DNA of 34,506 nucleotides from Lachnospiraceae bacterium (GTDB lineage Bacteria > Bacillota > Clostridia > Lachnospirales > Lachnospiraceae): positions 1-34,506 of the forward strand of contig SVFG01000019.1 of assembly GCA_015056975.1 (NCBI GenBank). The letters run 5' to 3'. The notes under the pieces are model-generated. The model was not told the origin of the DNA, searched no databases, and saw nothing but the letters and a program-made list of their open reading frames with translations. Each line of letters begins with the position of its first letter. Position 1 is the stretch's first letter. This document shows positions 1 through 7,069 of this stretch, piece by piece. Made by a program: the position numbers and the translations under genes.

Positions 1-73
1 CCTCCAGCGTAATCTGATTTGCCGCCTCCATGCGAATGCGGTCCATATGTATATTCTTCTTTAACAGTTCCAC
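1..73 (-). CDS. DUF3794-family protein, N-terminus only
   Basis: Only the first 24 codons lie in the window, and the gene runs off the left edge. It starts with GTG at 73, chosen because GGAGG sits at 81-85 seven bases upstream. The translation begins VELLKKNIHMDRIRMEAANQ. I recognise this opening from clostridial DUF3794 proteins, many of which carry a C-terminal LysM domain and are suspected envelope or spore-coat proteins; that role is family knowledge, not seen here. The gene follows pyrD after 61 bases on the same strand. The gap contains a possible mother-cell-type promoter and no clear terminator, so it could be read from its own promoter or from the pyr operon. Identification rests on a short stretch and is moderately sure. 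Confidence 0.6.
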   Translation of the reverse strand, partial: MELLKKNIHMDRIRMEAANQITLE

Positions 74-106
74 AAAAATACCTCCACATATATACTGATA
101 TAGGTA

Positions 107-135
107 TATATATGAAGGTATCTAATGATTTATGT
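107..135 (-). promoter_or_regulatory. Possible sigma-E-like promoter for the DUF3794 gene
   Basis: On the minus strand ACATAAA (129-135) is followed after 14 bases by CATATATA (107-114). This resembles the sporulation sigma-E pattern of an ATA-containing -35 and a CATA-starting -10. The stretch is very AT-rich and also contains an imperfect inverted repeat (CATATATATAC, 8-base gap, GTATATATG), so chance resemblance is quite possible. Confidence 0.25.
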
Positions 136-1043
136 TAGTCGTGTACGGCTCCGATTAAATCCGTAAGATTCTCTACGTTGTATTGCTTCAAGTAATCCTC
201 AATGCCTTTTACGATTTCCACTGTAGCGTAAGGATTTACAAAGTTCATGGCTCCTACACTGACAGCACTTGCTCCTGCCAGGATAAACTCAATGGCATCC
301 TCCGCATTTGCAATACCGCCCATACCGATAATGGGTATCTTTACCGCCTGAGCAGTCTGGTACACCATACGCACCGCAATGGGTTTGATAGCAGGACCAC
401 TCATACCGCCTGTTTTGTTGGCAATGGCAAATTTCCTCTTGTGAATATCAATCTTCATACCGGTTATGGTATTAATCAGGGAAAGAGCATCTGCACCAGC
501 TGCCTCTGCAGCTCTTGCCATCTCCGTAATATCCGTTACATTGGGGCTGAGCTTCATTATCAGGGGCTGCTTTGCATGCTTCTTAAGCTCAGAAGTAATG
601 TTGTACAAAGCATCTGCTTTCTGTCCAAAGGCGATTGCTCCCTCTTTTACATTGGGGCAGGAAACGTTAATCTCAAGCATGGAAACCGCAGGCTCCTCTC
701 CCAGCTTTTCCACAACATCAACATAATCCTGTACGGATTTTCCACATACATTCACAATAATCTTGGTGTTATACTGCTTTAAGAAGGGGATATCTCTCTC
801 CATAAACACATCAATACCCGGATTCTGAAGTCCGATGGCATTGAGCATACCACCGTACACCTCTGCCACTCTGGGGGTGGGATTGCCGGGCCAGGGTACA
901 TTGGCAACACCCTTGGTAACCACTGCACCAAGCTGATTCAAATCTACAAACTCAGAATATTCCATACCGGAACCAAAGGTTCCCGAAGCTGTCATAACAG
1001 GATTTTGAAAGGTTACTCCCGCAATTGTTGTCTGCATATTCAT
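135..1043 (-). CDS. pyrD: Dihydroorotate dehydrogenase B, catalytic subunit
   Basis: This FMN enzyme oxidises dihydroorotate to orotate in pyrimidine synthesis. It works in the cytoplasm with the PyrK electron-transfer subunit, using NAD+ as final acceptor. The 302-residue length is normal for the family. Visible motifs are the N-terminal NPVMTASGTFG, VTKG around residue 44 (FMN contact), NVSCPN with the catalytic-base cysteine at 129 typical of class 1B enzymes, and the phosphate-binding GMGGI near 240. The ATG at 1043 overlaps the pyrK stop codon by one base (TGATG), which implies translational coupling and a PyrD-PyrK complex. pyrC lies upstream in the same operon. No pyrE or pyrF follows; the next gene is a DUF3794 protein. 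Confidence 0.96.
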   Translation of the reverse strand: MNMQTTIAGVTFQNPVMTASGTFGSGMEYSEFVDLNQLGAVVTKGVANVPWPGNPTPRVAEVYGGMLNAIGLQNPGIDVFMERDIPFLKQYNTKIIVNVCGKSVQDYVDVVEKLGEEPAVSMLEINVSCPNVKEGAIAFGQKADALYNITSELKKHAKQPLIMKLSPNVTDITEMARAAEAAGADALSLINTITGMKIDIHKRKFAIANKTGGMSGPAIKPIAVRMVYQTAQAVKIPIIGMGGIANAEDAIEFILAGASAVSVGAMNFVNPYATVEIVKGIEDYLKQYNVENLTDLIGAVHD

Positions 1044-1816
1044 CAGATTTCCACCTCCTCTGCCTCAAATACCGGTCCGTCCGTACAAATACGTGCATTG
1101 TGCACATGGGAGTGATGGTCTACTTCCTTGGTCTTTACCACACAACCCAAGCAAGCACCAACACCGCAAGCCATATGCTCCTCCAAGGAAATATAGGCGG
1201 GTATCTTATGCTCTGCTGCAAACCTCTTAATAGCACGAAGCATGGGCATGGGACCGCAGGCAAAAATCACATCCGCAGAAAGTGCATTAGCTGCAATGGC
1301 ATCCATAACATTCCCCTTGGTACCTACGCTGCCATCCTCTGTAGCAATGTAAACCTTACCGTATTTTTCCAAATCCGCTTTAAGGAAGAGCTTATTATCA
1401 CGATATCCCACGATAATCTGTGTGTCTGCATCTATTTCCTTGCTAAGCTGCAGCATGGGAGGAATACCGATTCCGCCGCCCATCAAAAATACTTTTTTGC
1501 CTTTTGCTTCTTCTACCGGGAAGCCGTTTCCTAAGGTTCCAAGCACTGCTATGGAATCACCTTCCTTATACTTTGAAAACTCTGCGGTTCCCTGTCCGGC
1601 AATACGATACACGATACGCAGGGCATCCTTCTTCTCACTCACCTCGCAGATACTGATGGGGCGGGGAAGCAGGGTACTCTGATTCTTGGGATATACACAG
1701 ATAAACTGTCCCGGCTTTGCCTCCTTTGCCAGGCCTGTCTCAATCCACATATCAAAAATGGAAGGTGCAATCTCAACCTGTGATATTACGACTGCTGTTA
1801 CTTTTTCTTTCATCAT
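1043..1816 (-). CDS. pyrK: Dihydroorotate dehydrogenase B, electron-transfer subunit
   Basis: PyrK carries electrons from PyrD's FMN through a [2Fe-2S] cluster and FAD to NAD+. The 257-residue protein has the FAD-binding RPIS motif at 52-55, a ferredoxin-reductase-like NAD domain with GGGIGIPP near 113, and the C-terminal cluster ligands Cys217, Cys222, Cys225 and Cys244 (ACGVGACLGC followed by ICTDG). AAGGA lies five bases before the ATG at 1816, which is followed directly by a second ATG. It sits between pyrC (38-base gap) and pyrD (one-base overlap). The domain order and the four cysteines make the call firm. Confidence 0.96.
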   Translation of the reverse strand: MMKEKVTAVVISQVEIAPSIFDMWIETGLAKEAKPGQFICVYPKNQSTLLPRPISICEVSEKKDALRIVYRIAGQGTAEFSKYKEGDSIAVLGTLGNGFPVEEAKGKKVFLMGGGIGIPPMLQLSKEIDADTQIIVGYRDNKLFLKADLEKYGKVYIATEDGSVGTKGNVMDAIAANALSADVIFACGPMPMLRAIKRFAAEHKIPAYISLEEHMACGVGACLGCVVKTKEVDHHSHVHNARICTDGPVFEAEEVEI

Positions 1817-1854
1817 TTGCGTCCTTTCTGTTATCTACTTTTTTGTCATTCCCA

Positions 1855-3135
1855 TTAAGACCGGCTCTGATATATCACTTTTCCTTTACAAACAGTTGCG
1901 CATACTTTACCGTATAGCTCCCAGCCCGTAAAAGGCGTGTTCGATGCCTTGGAAGCATAGTCACCACAGATGATTTTGGCATCTGCATCAACTACTATCA
2001 AATCTGCAGGGCCTCCCTCTGCAAGATATCCTGCGTCCAAATGATACATATTTGCAGGATTCAAACTCATCTTCTCCAAAAGCTGCAGCATGGTCAGATG
2101 ACCTTCCTTTACAAGCTTGGTAATTCCAAGGGGTAGAGCAGTCTCAAGACCTATGATTCCGCTGGGTGCCTCTGTGATGGGCTTTGCCTTTTCCTCTGCG
2201 GTGTGGGGAGCATGATCTGTTGCAATAATATCAATGGTACCATCCTTCAGGCCTTCAATAATGGCAAGCCTGTCCGCCTCCTCGCGTAGAGGGGGATTCA
2301 TTTTAGCCAAAGTACCATACTTGATGGCAGCTTCCTCCGTCAGAGTGAAATGATGAGGGGTTGCTTCCGCGTGCACACCTGCACTCTTCCTTTTTGCCTG
2401 ACGAACCAGCTCCACCGCTTCCTTAGCACTGATGTGCTGGATGTTCACACAGGCACCGGTCTCAATGGCAATCTGCAAGTCTCTTTCCACCAGACTGATT
2501 TCCGCTTCTCTGGGTGAACCGCCAATTCCATAATATGCACTGGCCTGTCCTCTGTTAATACCGTTATTGTCAATGAGCTTAGGATCCTCCTCATGGAGGC
2601 TGATGGGCATGTCCAGACTCGCAGCCCTTTCCATGGCACTCCGCACCATTTCCTCACTCATAATGGGGATACCGTCATCCGTAAAGCCAACCGCACCTTT
2701 GCCTGCAAGCTCCTCCATGGAGGTGAGCGTCTCGCCCTTTAAGCCCATGGTCACATTGGCACAGGTTTCAACCCGGATAGCGGTTTCCTTTCCTCGTTCC
2801 AGCACATAGCGGAGCGTCTCTTCATTGTCAACAGCGGGCTTTGTATTTGCCATCAGCACCACCGTGGTAAAACCACCCTTTGCTGCCGCCTGCGCGCCTG
2901 TCGTAATATCCTCCTTCTGTGTAAAGCCCGGCTCGCGGAAGTGCACATGCACATCCACAAGTCCGGGAGCCACAATCCTTCCTTCTGCATCAATAATTTC
3001 TGCATCCGGCTCTGCAATCCTCTCAGCAATCCTCACAATCTTATCATTCTCTGTGAGAATATCAAAAGTGCCCTCTCTGCCGGATTTTGGGTCTATCAGA
3101 TAACCGTTTTTAATAAGCAGTCTCTTATTTTCCAT
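1855..3135 (-). CDS. pyrC: Dihydroorotase (class I)
   Basis: Dihydroorotase cyclises carbamoyl-aspartate to dihydroorotate, the step just before PyrD/PyrK. An upstream in-frame ATG at 3171 exists, but the start at 3135 is chosen because GAGGAA precedes it at good spacing and MENKRLLIKNG is the usual family beginning; this gives 426 residues. Metal-site motifs are visible: DVHVHFREPG at 61-70, FTDDG near 151, and ATDHAPH about residue 305. All belong to the amidohydrolase fold with a zinc site. The gene heads pyrC-pyrK-pyrD. I see no PyrR-type attenuator in front of it, and the 73-base gap to the upstream lipoprotein gene has only a weak promoter candidate (TTTTCA, 17 bases, TACACT). Confidence 0.95.
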   Translation of the reverse strand: MENKRLLIKNGYLIDPKSGREGTFDILTENDKIVRIAERIAEPDAEIIDAEGRIVAPGLVDVHVHFREPGFTQKEDITTGAQAAAKGGFTTVVLMANTKPAVDNEETLRYVLERGKETAIRVETCANVTMGLKGETLTSMEELAGKGAVGFTDDGIPIMSEEMVRSAMERAASLDMPISLHEEDPKLIDNNGINRGQASAYYGIGGSPREAEISLVERDLQIAIETGACVNIQHISAKEAVELVRQAKRKSAGVHAEATPHHFTLTEEAAIKYGTLAKMNPPLREEADRLAIIEGLKDGTIDIIATDHAPHTAEEKAKPITEAPSGIIGLETALPLGITKLVKEGHLTMLQLLEKMSLNPANMYHLDAGYLAEGGPADLIVVDADAKIICGDYASKASNTPFTGWELYGKVCATVCKGKVIYQSRS

Positions 3136-3208
3136 TGTGTTTTCCTCATGCATTCTTACTTTCCTTGCCACACAAGTGTATCACGTTTTGAGAAAAATGA
3201 AAAGAGTA

Positions 3209-3616
3209 CTACTGAAAGATTACCGTTTCATCCAGATATTCTGTTTTGATGACAATATAAGGGTAGGAAGGCACCTTATTTCCCTTTTCGGAAGCCTGTG
3301 GACCAAGAAGCTCTGTATTTACATAGATGGCGTTATCGGTCAGATACAATTCATTCACTGCAATACTATAGCCACCCGTTGCCTGTTCTCCATAGCCGAT
3401 GCATATGTATAAAAACTCCTTGTCACTGTAGGTCAGTTTGAAGGGACCGCCCTCTTTCTCCTCAATAATGTTACAAAGCTCTTGTGGTATTTTTTCTTCG
3501 CTTAACACGGTAAAATCCAAATCCCGCAGCTTTACATTTTCTTCGCTGAGCATACTGCATGCGCTAAGGCTAAGTAGCATCACTGTTGTAAGTATCATGG
3601 CAATTACTTTTTTCAT
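3209..3616 (-). CDS. Small lipoprotein with PrcB-like C-terminal domain
   Basis: This 135-residue protein has a lipoprotein signal peptide: positively charged MKK, a hydrophobic stretch, and the lipobox LSAC with Cys20. It should be anchored to the outer face of the membrane. Residues about 75-135 contain GGYSIAVNELYL and a final YPYIVIKT, which match my memory of the PrcB C-terminal domain found in many small clostridial lipoproteins. The biochemical role of these proteins is not known to me. The Shine-Dalgarno is weak. It precedes pyrC on the same strand, but nothing suggests a pyrimidine role. The domain assignment is from pattern memory only. Confidence 0.7.
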   Translation of the reverse strand: MKKVIAMILTTVMLLSLSACSMLSEENVKLRDLDFTVLSEEKIPQELCNIIEEKEGGPFKLTYSDKEFLYICIGYGEQATGGYSIAVNELYLTDNAIYVNTELLGPQASEKGNKVPSYPYIVIKTEYLDETVIFQ

Positions 3617-3650
3617 ATAACATATCCGTTTATTTGTTTGCTTTATTCTA

Positions 3651-3679
3651 TGTACAGTTACCCTTATTTATGCTATACT
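3651..3679 (+). promoter_or_regulatory. Promoter for plsC
   Basis: TGTACA (3651-3656) and TATACT (3674-3679) are separated by 17 bases, and TGC directly before the -10 makes it an extended -10. It lies 74 bases upstream of the plsC start and diverges from the lipoprotein gene. Confidence 0.65.
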
Positions 3680-3752
3680 TACTAGCGTGTAGAAATGTCC
3701 AAGGCAAAATATCCCGGGACATTCCCAAATATCAGTAAAAGTGAGGTTTTCT

Positions 3753-4493
3753 ATGATTCGCTTTATTTTAGTAGTCATTTTTGTAGTACTATTTTTGATC
3801 TTATCCATCCCTCTTCTGATTGCAGAGTGGATTATCGGCAAGTTCAATCCTACCGTCAAAGGTAAGAGCTCCCTTGCCATTGTAAATTGGGCATTCCGCC
3901 GTGTTATCCAGCTTTCCGGCACCAAGGTAATTGCCATCGGTGAAGAAAACATCCCTACGGACACAGCGGTTTTGTATGTGGGTAATCACCGCAGCTTTTT
4001 TGATATTATTCTGACCTATGTACGTGTCCCCCGTATGACCGGCTACGTTGCAAAGAAGGAAATGCTTCGTTATCCCCTTTTGCTTCACTGGATGAAGAAT
4101 CTGCACTGCCTCTTCCTTGACCGTCAAAATATCAAGGAAGGACTGAAGACCATTCTCGCCGGTGTAGAAAAGGTAAAGCAGGGCATCTCCATGTGTATTT
4201 TCCCGGAGGGTACCCGCAACAAGGTTCCCGATACCTTTTTACCCTTCCATGAGGGAAGCTTCAAGATTGCAGAAAAGGGCGGTGTTCCCGTAATTCCCAT
4301 GACTATTGTGAACTCTGCGGCTGTATTTGAGGATCATTTCCCCAAAATAAAAAAGGCTACCGTAGTCATTGAATACGGCAAGCCCATTTATTTAGACCAG
4401 CTTGACAAGGAGAACCGAAAGAATCTGGGAACCTATGTCTGTGGCATTATATCTGATACATATTTTACAAACAAGGAGAAGTATTTCTCATAA
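3753..4493 (+). CDS. plsC: 1-acyl-sn-glycerol-3-phosphate acyltransferase
   Basis: PlsC acylates lysophosphatidic acid to phosphatidic acid at the cytoplasmic face of the membrane. The ATG at 3753 is preferred over an in-frame GTG at 3741 because GTGAGG lies upstream at correct spacing; the product is 246 residues. An N-terminal membrane segment spans about 2-26. The acyltransferase HX4D motif (NHRSFFD, His79 and Asp84) and the FPEGTRN motif (150-156) are both intact. It is the only plus-strand gene in the first 24 kb and overlaps the convergent ABC permease gene by 29 bases. An inverted repeat inside that neighbour (4504-4570) may terminate it. Confidence 0.93.
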   Translation: MIRFILVVIFVVLFLILSIPLLIAEWIIGKFNPTVKGKSSLAIVNWAFRRVIQLSGTKVIAIGEENIPTDTAVLYVGNHRSFFDIILTYVRVPRMTGYVAKKEMLRYPLLLHWMKNLHCLFLDRQNIKEGLKTILAGVEKVKQGISMCIFPEGTRNKVPDTFLPFHEGSFKIAEKGGVPVIPMTIVNSAAVFEDHFPKIKKATVVIEYGKPIYLDQLDKENRKNLGTYVCGIISDTYFTNKEKYFS

Positions 4494-5175
4494 AGCTTTT
4501 GCGGTAAGACACCATAAATATTAAACCTATCAATACCATATTGCTCAATAATATTATTATGGTGTCTTTACGGACAGTGATATTACCTATGGTATTTATC
4601 AGTATATTGAGCTGCTGTGTAAAGAAATATTTTGCAATTTTTCTAATGGTATCATTAAACATGGACAGCATAGGCAAAAAGGAAAGAACCATCATGACCG
4701 GCATAGTAAGAGAAGTTGCCATCATTTGATTTTTGCTTGCCACTCCGATTGCTGCCCCCAGAACAAGAGAGATAATATTCCCCATAAACAAAATCAACAT
4801 AAATGACAATAAGTTAAGGCCTTTGTATCCACCTGCCAAACCAATTATCAGTGTTCCCAGCATACATACGGACACTATGTAAATTGCGTTTCCCAGCAGA
4901 TATGCAAAGGCTTTTACATTGCACATCTGCAGCACCCGCAATGTATTTTTTTCTTTTTCCTCTGAAATGATGGACGCCATGCAGGTAAGCGGAGCCATTC
5001 CCACATACATAACCGCAAACAAATTGGCAAAGAAATGCTCCTGCATCCCTTGAATCGAGATTGCGTTTTCCATAATTACAGTCATTACCGGAAACATGAT
5101 AAACTGAATCAATACCGCTTTATTCTTAAGGGTATCCTTTAACTGTTTCCATAAGATTGCTTTTACATGGTTCAC
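4465..5175 (-). CDS. ABC-2-type transporter permease
   Basis: This 236-residue protein has about six hydrophobic segments and the general look of an ABC-2 permease (MNHVKAILWKQLKDTLKNKA, then SEEKEKNTLRVLQM after the second membrane segment). It would form the channel of an exporter driven by the preceding ATPase gene. The start is a GTG at 5175 that overlaps the ATPase stop by four bases (GTGA). AGGAGG lies 11 bases upstream, inside the ATPase gene. The substrate is unknown; exporters in LytTR operons often handle peptides, antibiotics or lipids, but nothing here decides. Its 3' end overlaps plsC by 29 bases in convergent orientation. Confidence 0.82.
   Translation of the reverse strand: MNHVKAILWKQLKDTLKNKAVLIQFIMFPVMTVIMENAISIQGMQEHFFANLFAVMYVGMAPLTCMASIISEEKEKNTLRVLQMCNVKAFAYLLGNAIYIVSVCMLGTLIIGLAGGYKGLNLLSFMLILFMGNIISLVLGAAIGVASKNQMMATSLTMPVMMVLSFLPMLSMFNDTIRKIAKYFFTQQLNILINTIGNITVRKDTIIILLSNMVLIGLIFMVSYRKSFMRNTSPCL
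4504..4570 (+). terminator. Hairpin in the convergent overlap, possible plsC terminator
   Basis: GTAAGACACCATAA on the left (from 4504) pairs with TTATGGTGTCTTTAC on the right; the uninterrupted arms are 4508-4517 and 4557-4566, and AT-rich sequence beyond them pairs partly. The hairpin lies inside the permease coding sequence but 15-75 bases after the plsC stop, so it may end plsC transcription. The T-run is short. Confidence 0.4.
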
Positions 5176-6026
5176 TTGTTTTCAAACCTCCTTCCCGTCA
5201 GTTCCATAAATATGGTCTCTAAATTAGGTTCTGTTGAATGTATGGTTTCCAACTCACCCTTTTCTATATATTCTCTGATTCGTTCTCCACTCTCCGTGCC
5301 ATAAGAAAGAAGCATATCCTCTCCGTTTTTTAAATGCAGCTGTATTCGTTTCTGATGATAATAACGCCTGCAAATATCAGCTGGAGCTCCATATTCCACA
5401 ATTTTCCCTTCATTTAGCAGGGCTATATTATCACAAAGCTTTTCTGCTTCATGCATATTGTGCGTGGTCAAAAAAATGGTAGTTCCCTTTCGCTTTTCCT
5501 CCAAAATCATCCTATGAATTGCTTCCACAGTGGTAGGATCAAGACCGCTTGTTGGCTCATCTAAAAACAGGATTTTAGGATTTCTCAGGATAGCTCTGGC
5601 AAAGGCTAACCGATTGGTCATTCCTTTAGACAGATTCATCACTGGTGTCTTTTTTGCCTCTGACAGTCCTACTCCTCTTAACACCTCTTCAATACCATCC
5701 TTGCCGTTTCCATCAAGCATTTGATAAAACCTTAAATTATCATAACAGGACATTCTCTCATATAAACCAAAGTGATCCATCATAATTCCAATCTGCTTAT
5801 AGTGTTCGCCTGTCATATTCTGTGATGTCGTTCCCAAAATGGAAGTGTAACCTCCCGTAGCCCTTAACTGTCCTGTAAGAATGTTAATCAACGTGGTTTT
5901 TCCTGCTCCGGATGGTCCCAAAAGTCCAAACACCTCTCCTTTATCCACTTCAAAACTGATACCGCTCAGCACTGTCTTTTTACCAAAACTATGGCTTAAC
6001 TCTTTTATACTGATTGCCTTATTCAT
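5172..6026 (-). CDS. ABC transporter ATP-binding protein
   Basis: This 284-residue ATPase powers the exporter formed with the downstream permease. Walker A is GPSGAGKT at 37-44, the signature is NLSKGMTNR at 131-139 (a variant of LSGGQ usual in this subfamily), Walker B is ILFLDEP at 152-158 followed by TSGLDP, and the switch histidine is in TTHNMHEAE near 189. A C-terminal tail of about 60 residues follows the nucleotide-binding domain, as in drug- and lantibiotic-exporter ATPases. The start overlaps the DUF3021 stop codon by four bases (ATGA) and the stop overlaps the permease start, so all are one coupled operon under the LytTR protein. Confidence 0.93.
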   Translation of the reverse strand: MNKAISIKELSHSFGKKTVLSGISFEVDKGEVFGLLGPSGAGKTTLINILTGQLRATGGYTSILGTTSQNMTGEHYKQIGIMMDHFGLYERMSCYDNLRFYQMLDGNGKDGIEEVLRGVGLSEAKKTPVMNLSKGMTNRLAFARAILRNPKILFLDEPTSGLDPTTVEAIHRMILEEKRKGTTIFLTTHNMHEAEKLCDNIALLNEGKIVEYGAPADICRRYYHQKRIQLHLKNGEDMLLSYGTESGERIREYIEKGELETIHSTEPNLETIFMELTGRRFENK

Positions 6027-6499
6027 ATATTTTCCTCACTCTTTAAGCGTTCCAAGGCATCCTGCATCCGTCTGTTATCACTTCTCTCCTTTAACGCGGA
6101 TACTATGACACTGATACATGCACAGACAAGGAAACACACTATGAACATAATCCAAGGTAACACTTGATTTACCGGAAACCATCGCCAAATTGCAGCAAAT
6201 ACACCGACCGACACTATTACACCTGTAAGCATCCATATACTTCTAAATAAAACTGTCATCCTTTTAAACAGGGTATCGGTAAAGAACAACCATCTCAATC
6301 CTGTAATGACTATGGCCAACACCAGAAATTGCATAAGTGTTTCAAGTGAAATTCCTCTGCTTCCCAATTGAAAAAGTGTCGACAGCTCCTTGGCACTTTC
6401 TCCGAACAAAGCACAAAACAGGCATATACTTAAAATAGAAATCCCCCAAATCACCATGGTATGTACAGCATAATCAAAAATACTATTCTTTTTTATCAT
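6023..6499 (-). CDS. DUF3021 family membrane protein
   Basis: This 158-residue protein has four predicted membrane helices and a charged C-terminal tail rich in Lys, Arg and Glu (ALKERSDNRRMQDALERLK). It resembles DUF3021 proteins, which are typically encoded beside LytTR regulators in Firmicutes; the position here, directly after the LytTR stop codon and overlapping the ATPase start, fits. Some LytTR-membrane protein pairs act as inhibitory membrane protein and activator, so this protein may restrain the regulator. That role is inferred from context and not shown by the sequence. Confidence 0.75.
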   Translation of the reverse strand: MIKKNSIFDYAVHTMVIWGISILSICLFCALFGESAKELSTLFQLGSRGISLETLMQFLVLAIVITGLRWLFFTDTLFKRMTVLFRSIWMLTGVIVSVGVFAAIWRWFPVNQVLPWIMFIVCFLVCACISVIVSALKERSDNRRMQDALERLKSEENI

Positions 6500-6940
6500 T
6501 TACATGACCCCCAATCTTTTCTTCATTTCCTCCGCATACTGTCTGGATACCATAATTTGTTCCCCATTTTTCATGGTAAGACGTATTTTTCTTTCAATAT
6601 CATTTTTTAGCGATTTAATAAATTTTAAATGTACCAGACAGGACTTGCTGACTCTGAAAAATCCGCTCTGACAAAGCCTCTCTTCCATTTCATACAACTT
6701 AAGCTTTGATTCATAAACGGCATCCTCCGTATATACAAAGGTTTTGCGTTCCAACGCTTCCACATAAGAAATCCTGTTCACATCAAGCAGATAGTTCTCG
6801 TTATCTTTGGTAACAAGCATCTGCTGATTTAAAATGCGGAGTGTGGCAATAATGTTTTCAACGTCTGCGGTCAGTTGATTGCAATGAATCTTTATTTCTG
6901 TTTCTTTTACTGCTTCGTCTATATCAATTGTAATCTTCAT
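6500..6940 (-). CDS. LytTR-domain transcriptional regulator
   Basis: This 146-residue protein has a C-terminal LytTR DNA-binding domain (about 45-146: NYLLDVNRISYVEALERKTFVYT, then GFFRVSKSCLVHLKFIKSL and a final MVSRQYAEEMKKRL). There is no receiver domain; the N-terminal 45 residues resemble other stand-alone LytTR proteins beside DUF3021. AGGAGG is placed five bases from the ATG. It opens an operon LytTR, DUF3021, ABC ATPase, ABC permease, and probably controls that operon. A near-palindrome at 6983-7006 just upstream might be its operator as well as the murF terminator. Confidence 0.88.
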   Translation of the reverse strand: MKITIDIDEAVKETEIKIHCNQLTADVENIIATLRILNQQMLVTKDNENYLLDVNRISYVEALERKTFVYTEDAVYESKLKLYEMEERLCQSGFFRVSKSCLVHLKFIKSLKNDIERKIRLTMKNGEQIMVSRQYAEEMKKRLGVM

Positions 6941-6973
6941 AACGCACCTCCTGTACCCAATTTATCACACCTT

Positions 6974-7006
6974 ATAAAAAAAGCAAGTCACTGTGACATG
7001 ACTTGC
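6974..7006 (-). terminator. Intrinsic terminator after murF
   Basis: Eight-base arms GCAAGTCA (6983-6990) and TGACTTGC (6999-7006) with an 8-base loop are followed on the minus strand by seven T residues (6976-6982). This ends ddl-murF transcription just before the LytTR operon. The loop itself contains part of a smaller palindrome (GTCACAGTGAC), so a protein-binding role is also possible. Confidence 0.75.
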
Positions 7007-7028
7007 CATCTGCGCTACACAAGTTGCC

Positions 7029-7068
7029 AAACGGAGCCTGTCGAACATTCATCCCACAGGCTCCGTTT
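7029..7068 (-). repeat. Perfect 13-bp inverted repeat behind murF
   Basis: Arms at 7029-7041 and 7056-7068 pair perfectly over 13 bases (AAACGGAGCCTGT) with a 14-base loop. The repeat begins two bases after the murF stop codon. Only three T residues follow on the minus strand, so alone it is a poor terminator; it may protect the 3' end or act together with the second hairpin. Confidence 0.7.
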
Positions 7069-7069
7069 A

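Noticed and set aside
183..782. 199-codon plus-strand frame opposite pyrD
   Set aside because: Antisense shadow; pyrD is unequivocal on the other strand and the frame lacks a ribosome site.
3136..3171. Upstream extension of pyrC to the ATG at 3171
   Set aside because: No ribosome site before it, whereas GAGGAA lies in front of 3135 and the family begins there.
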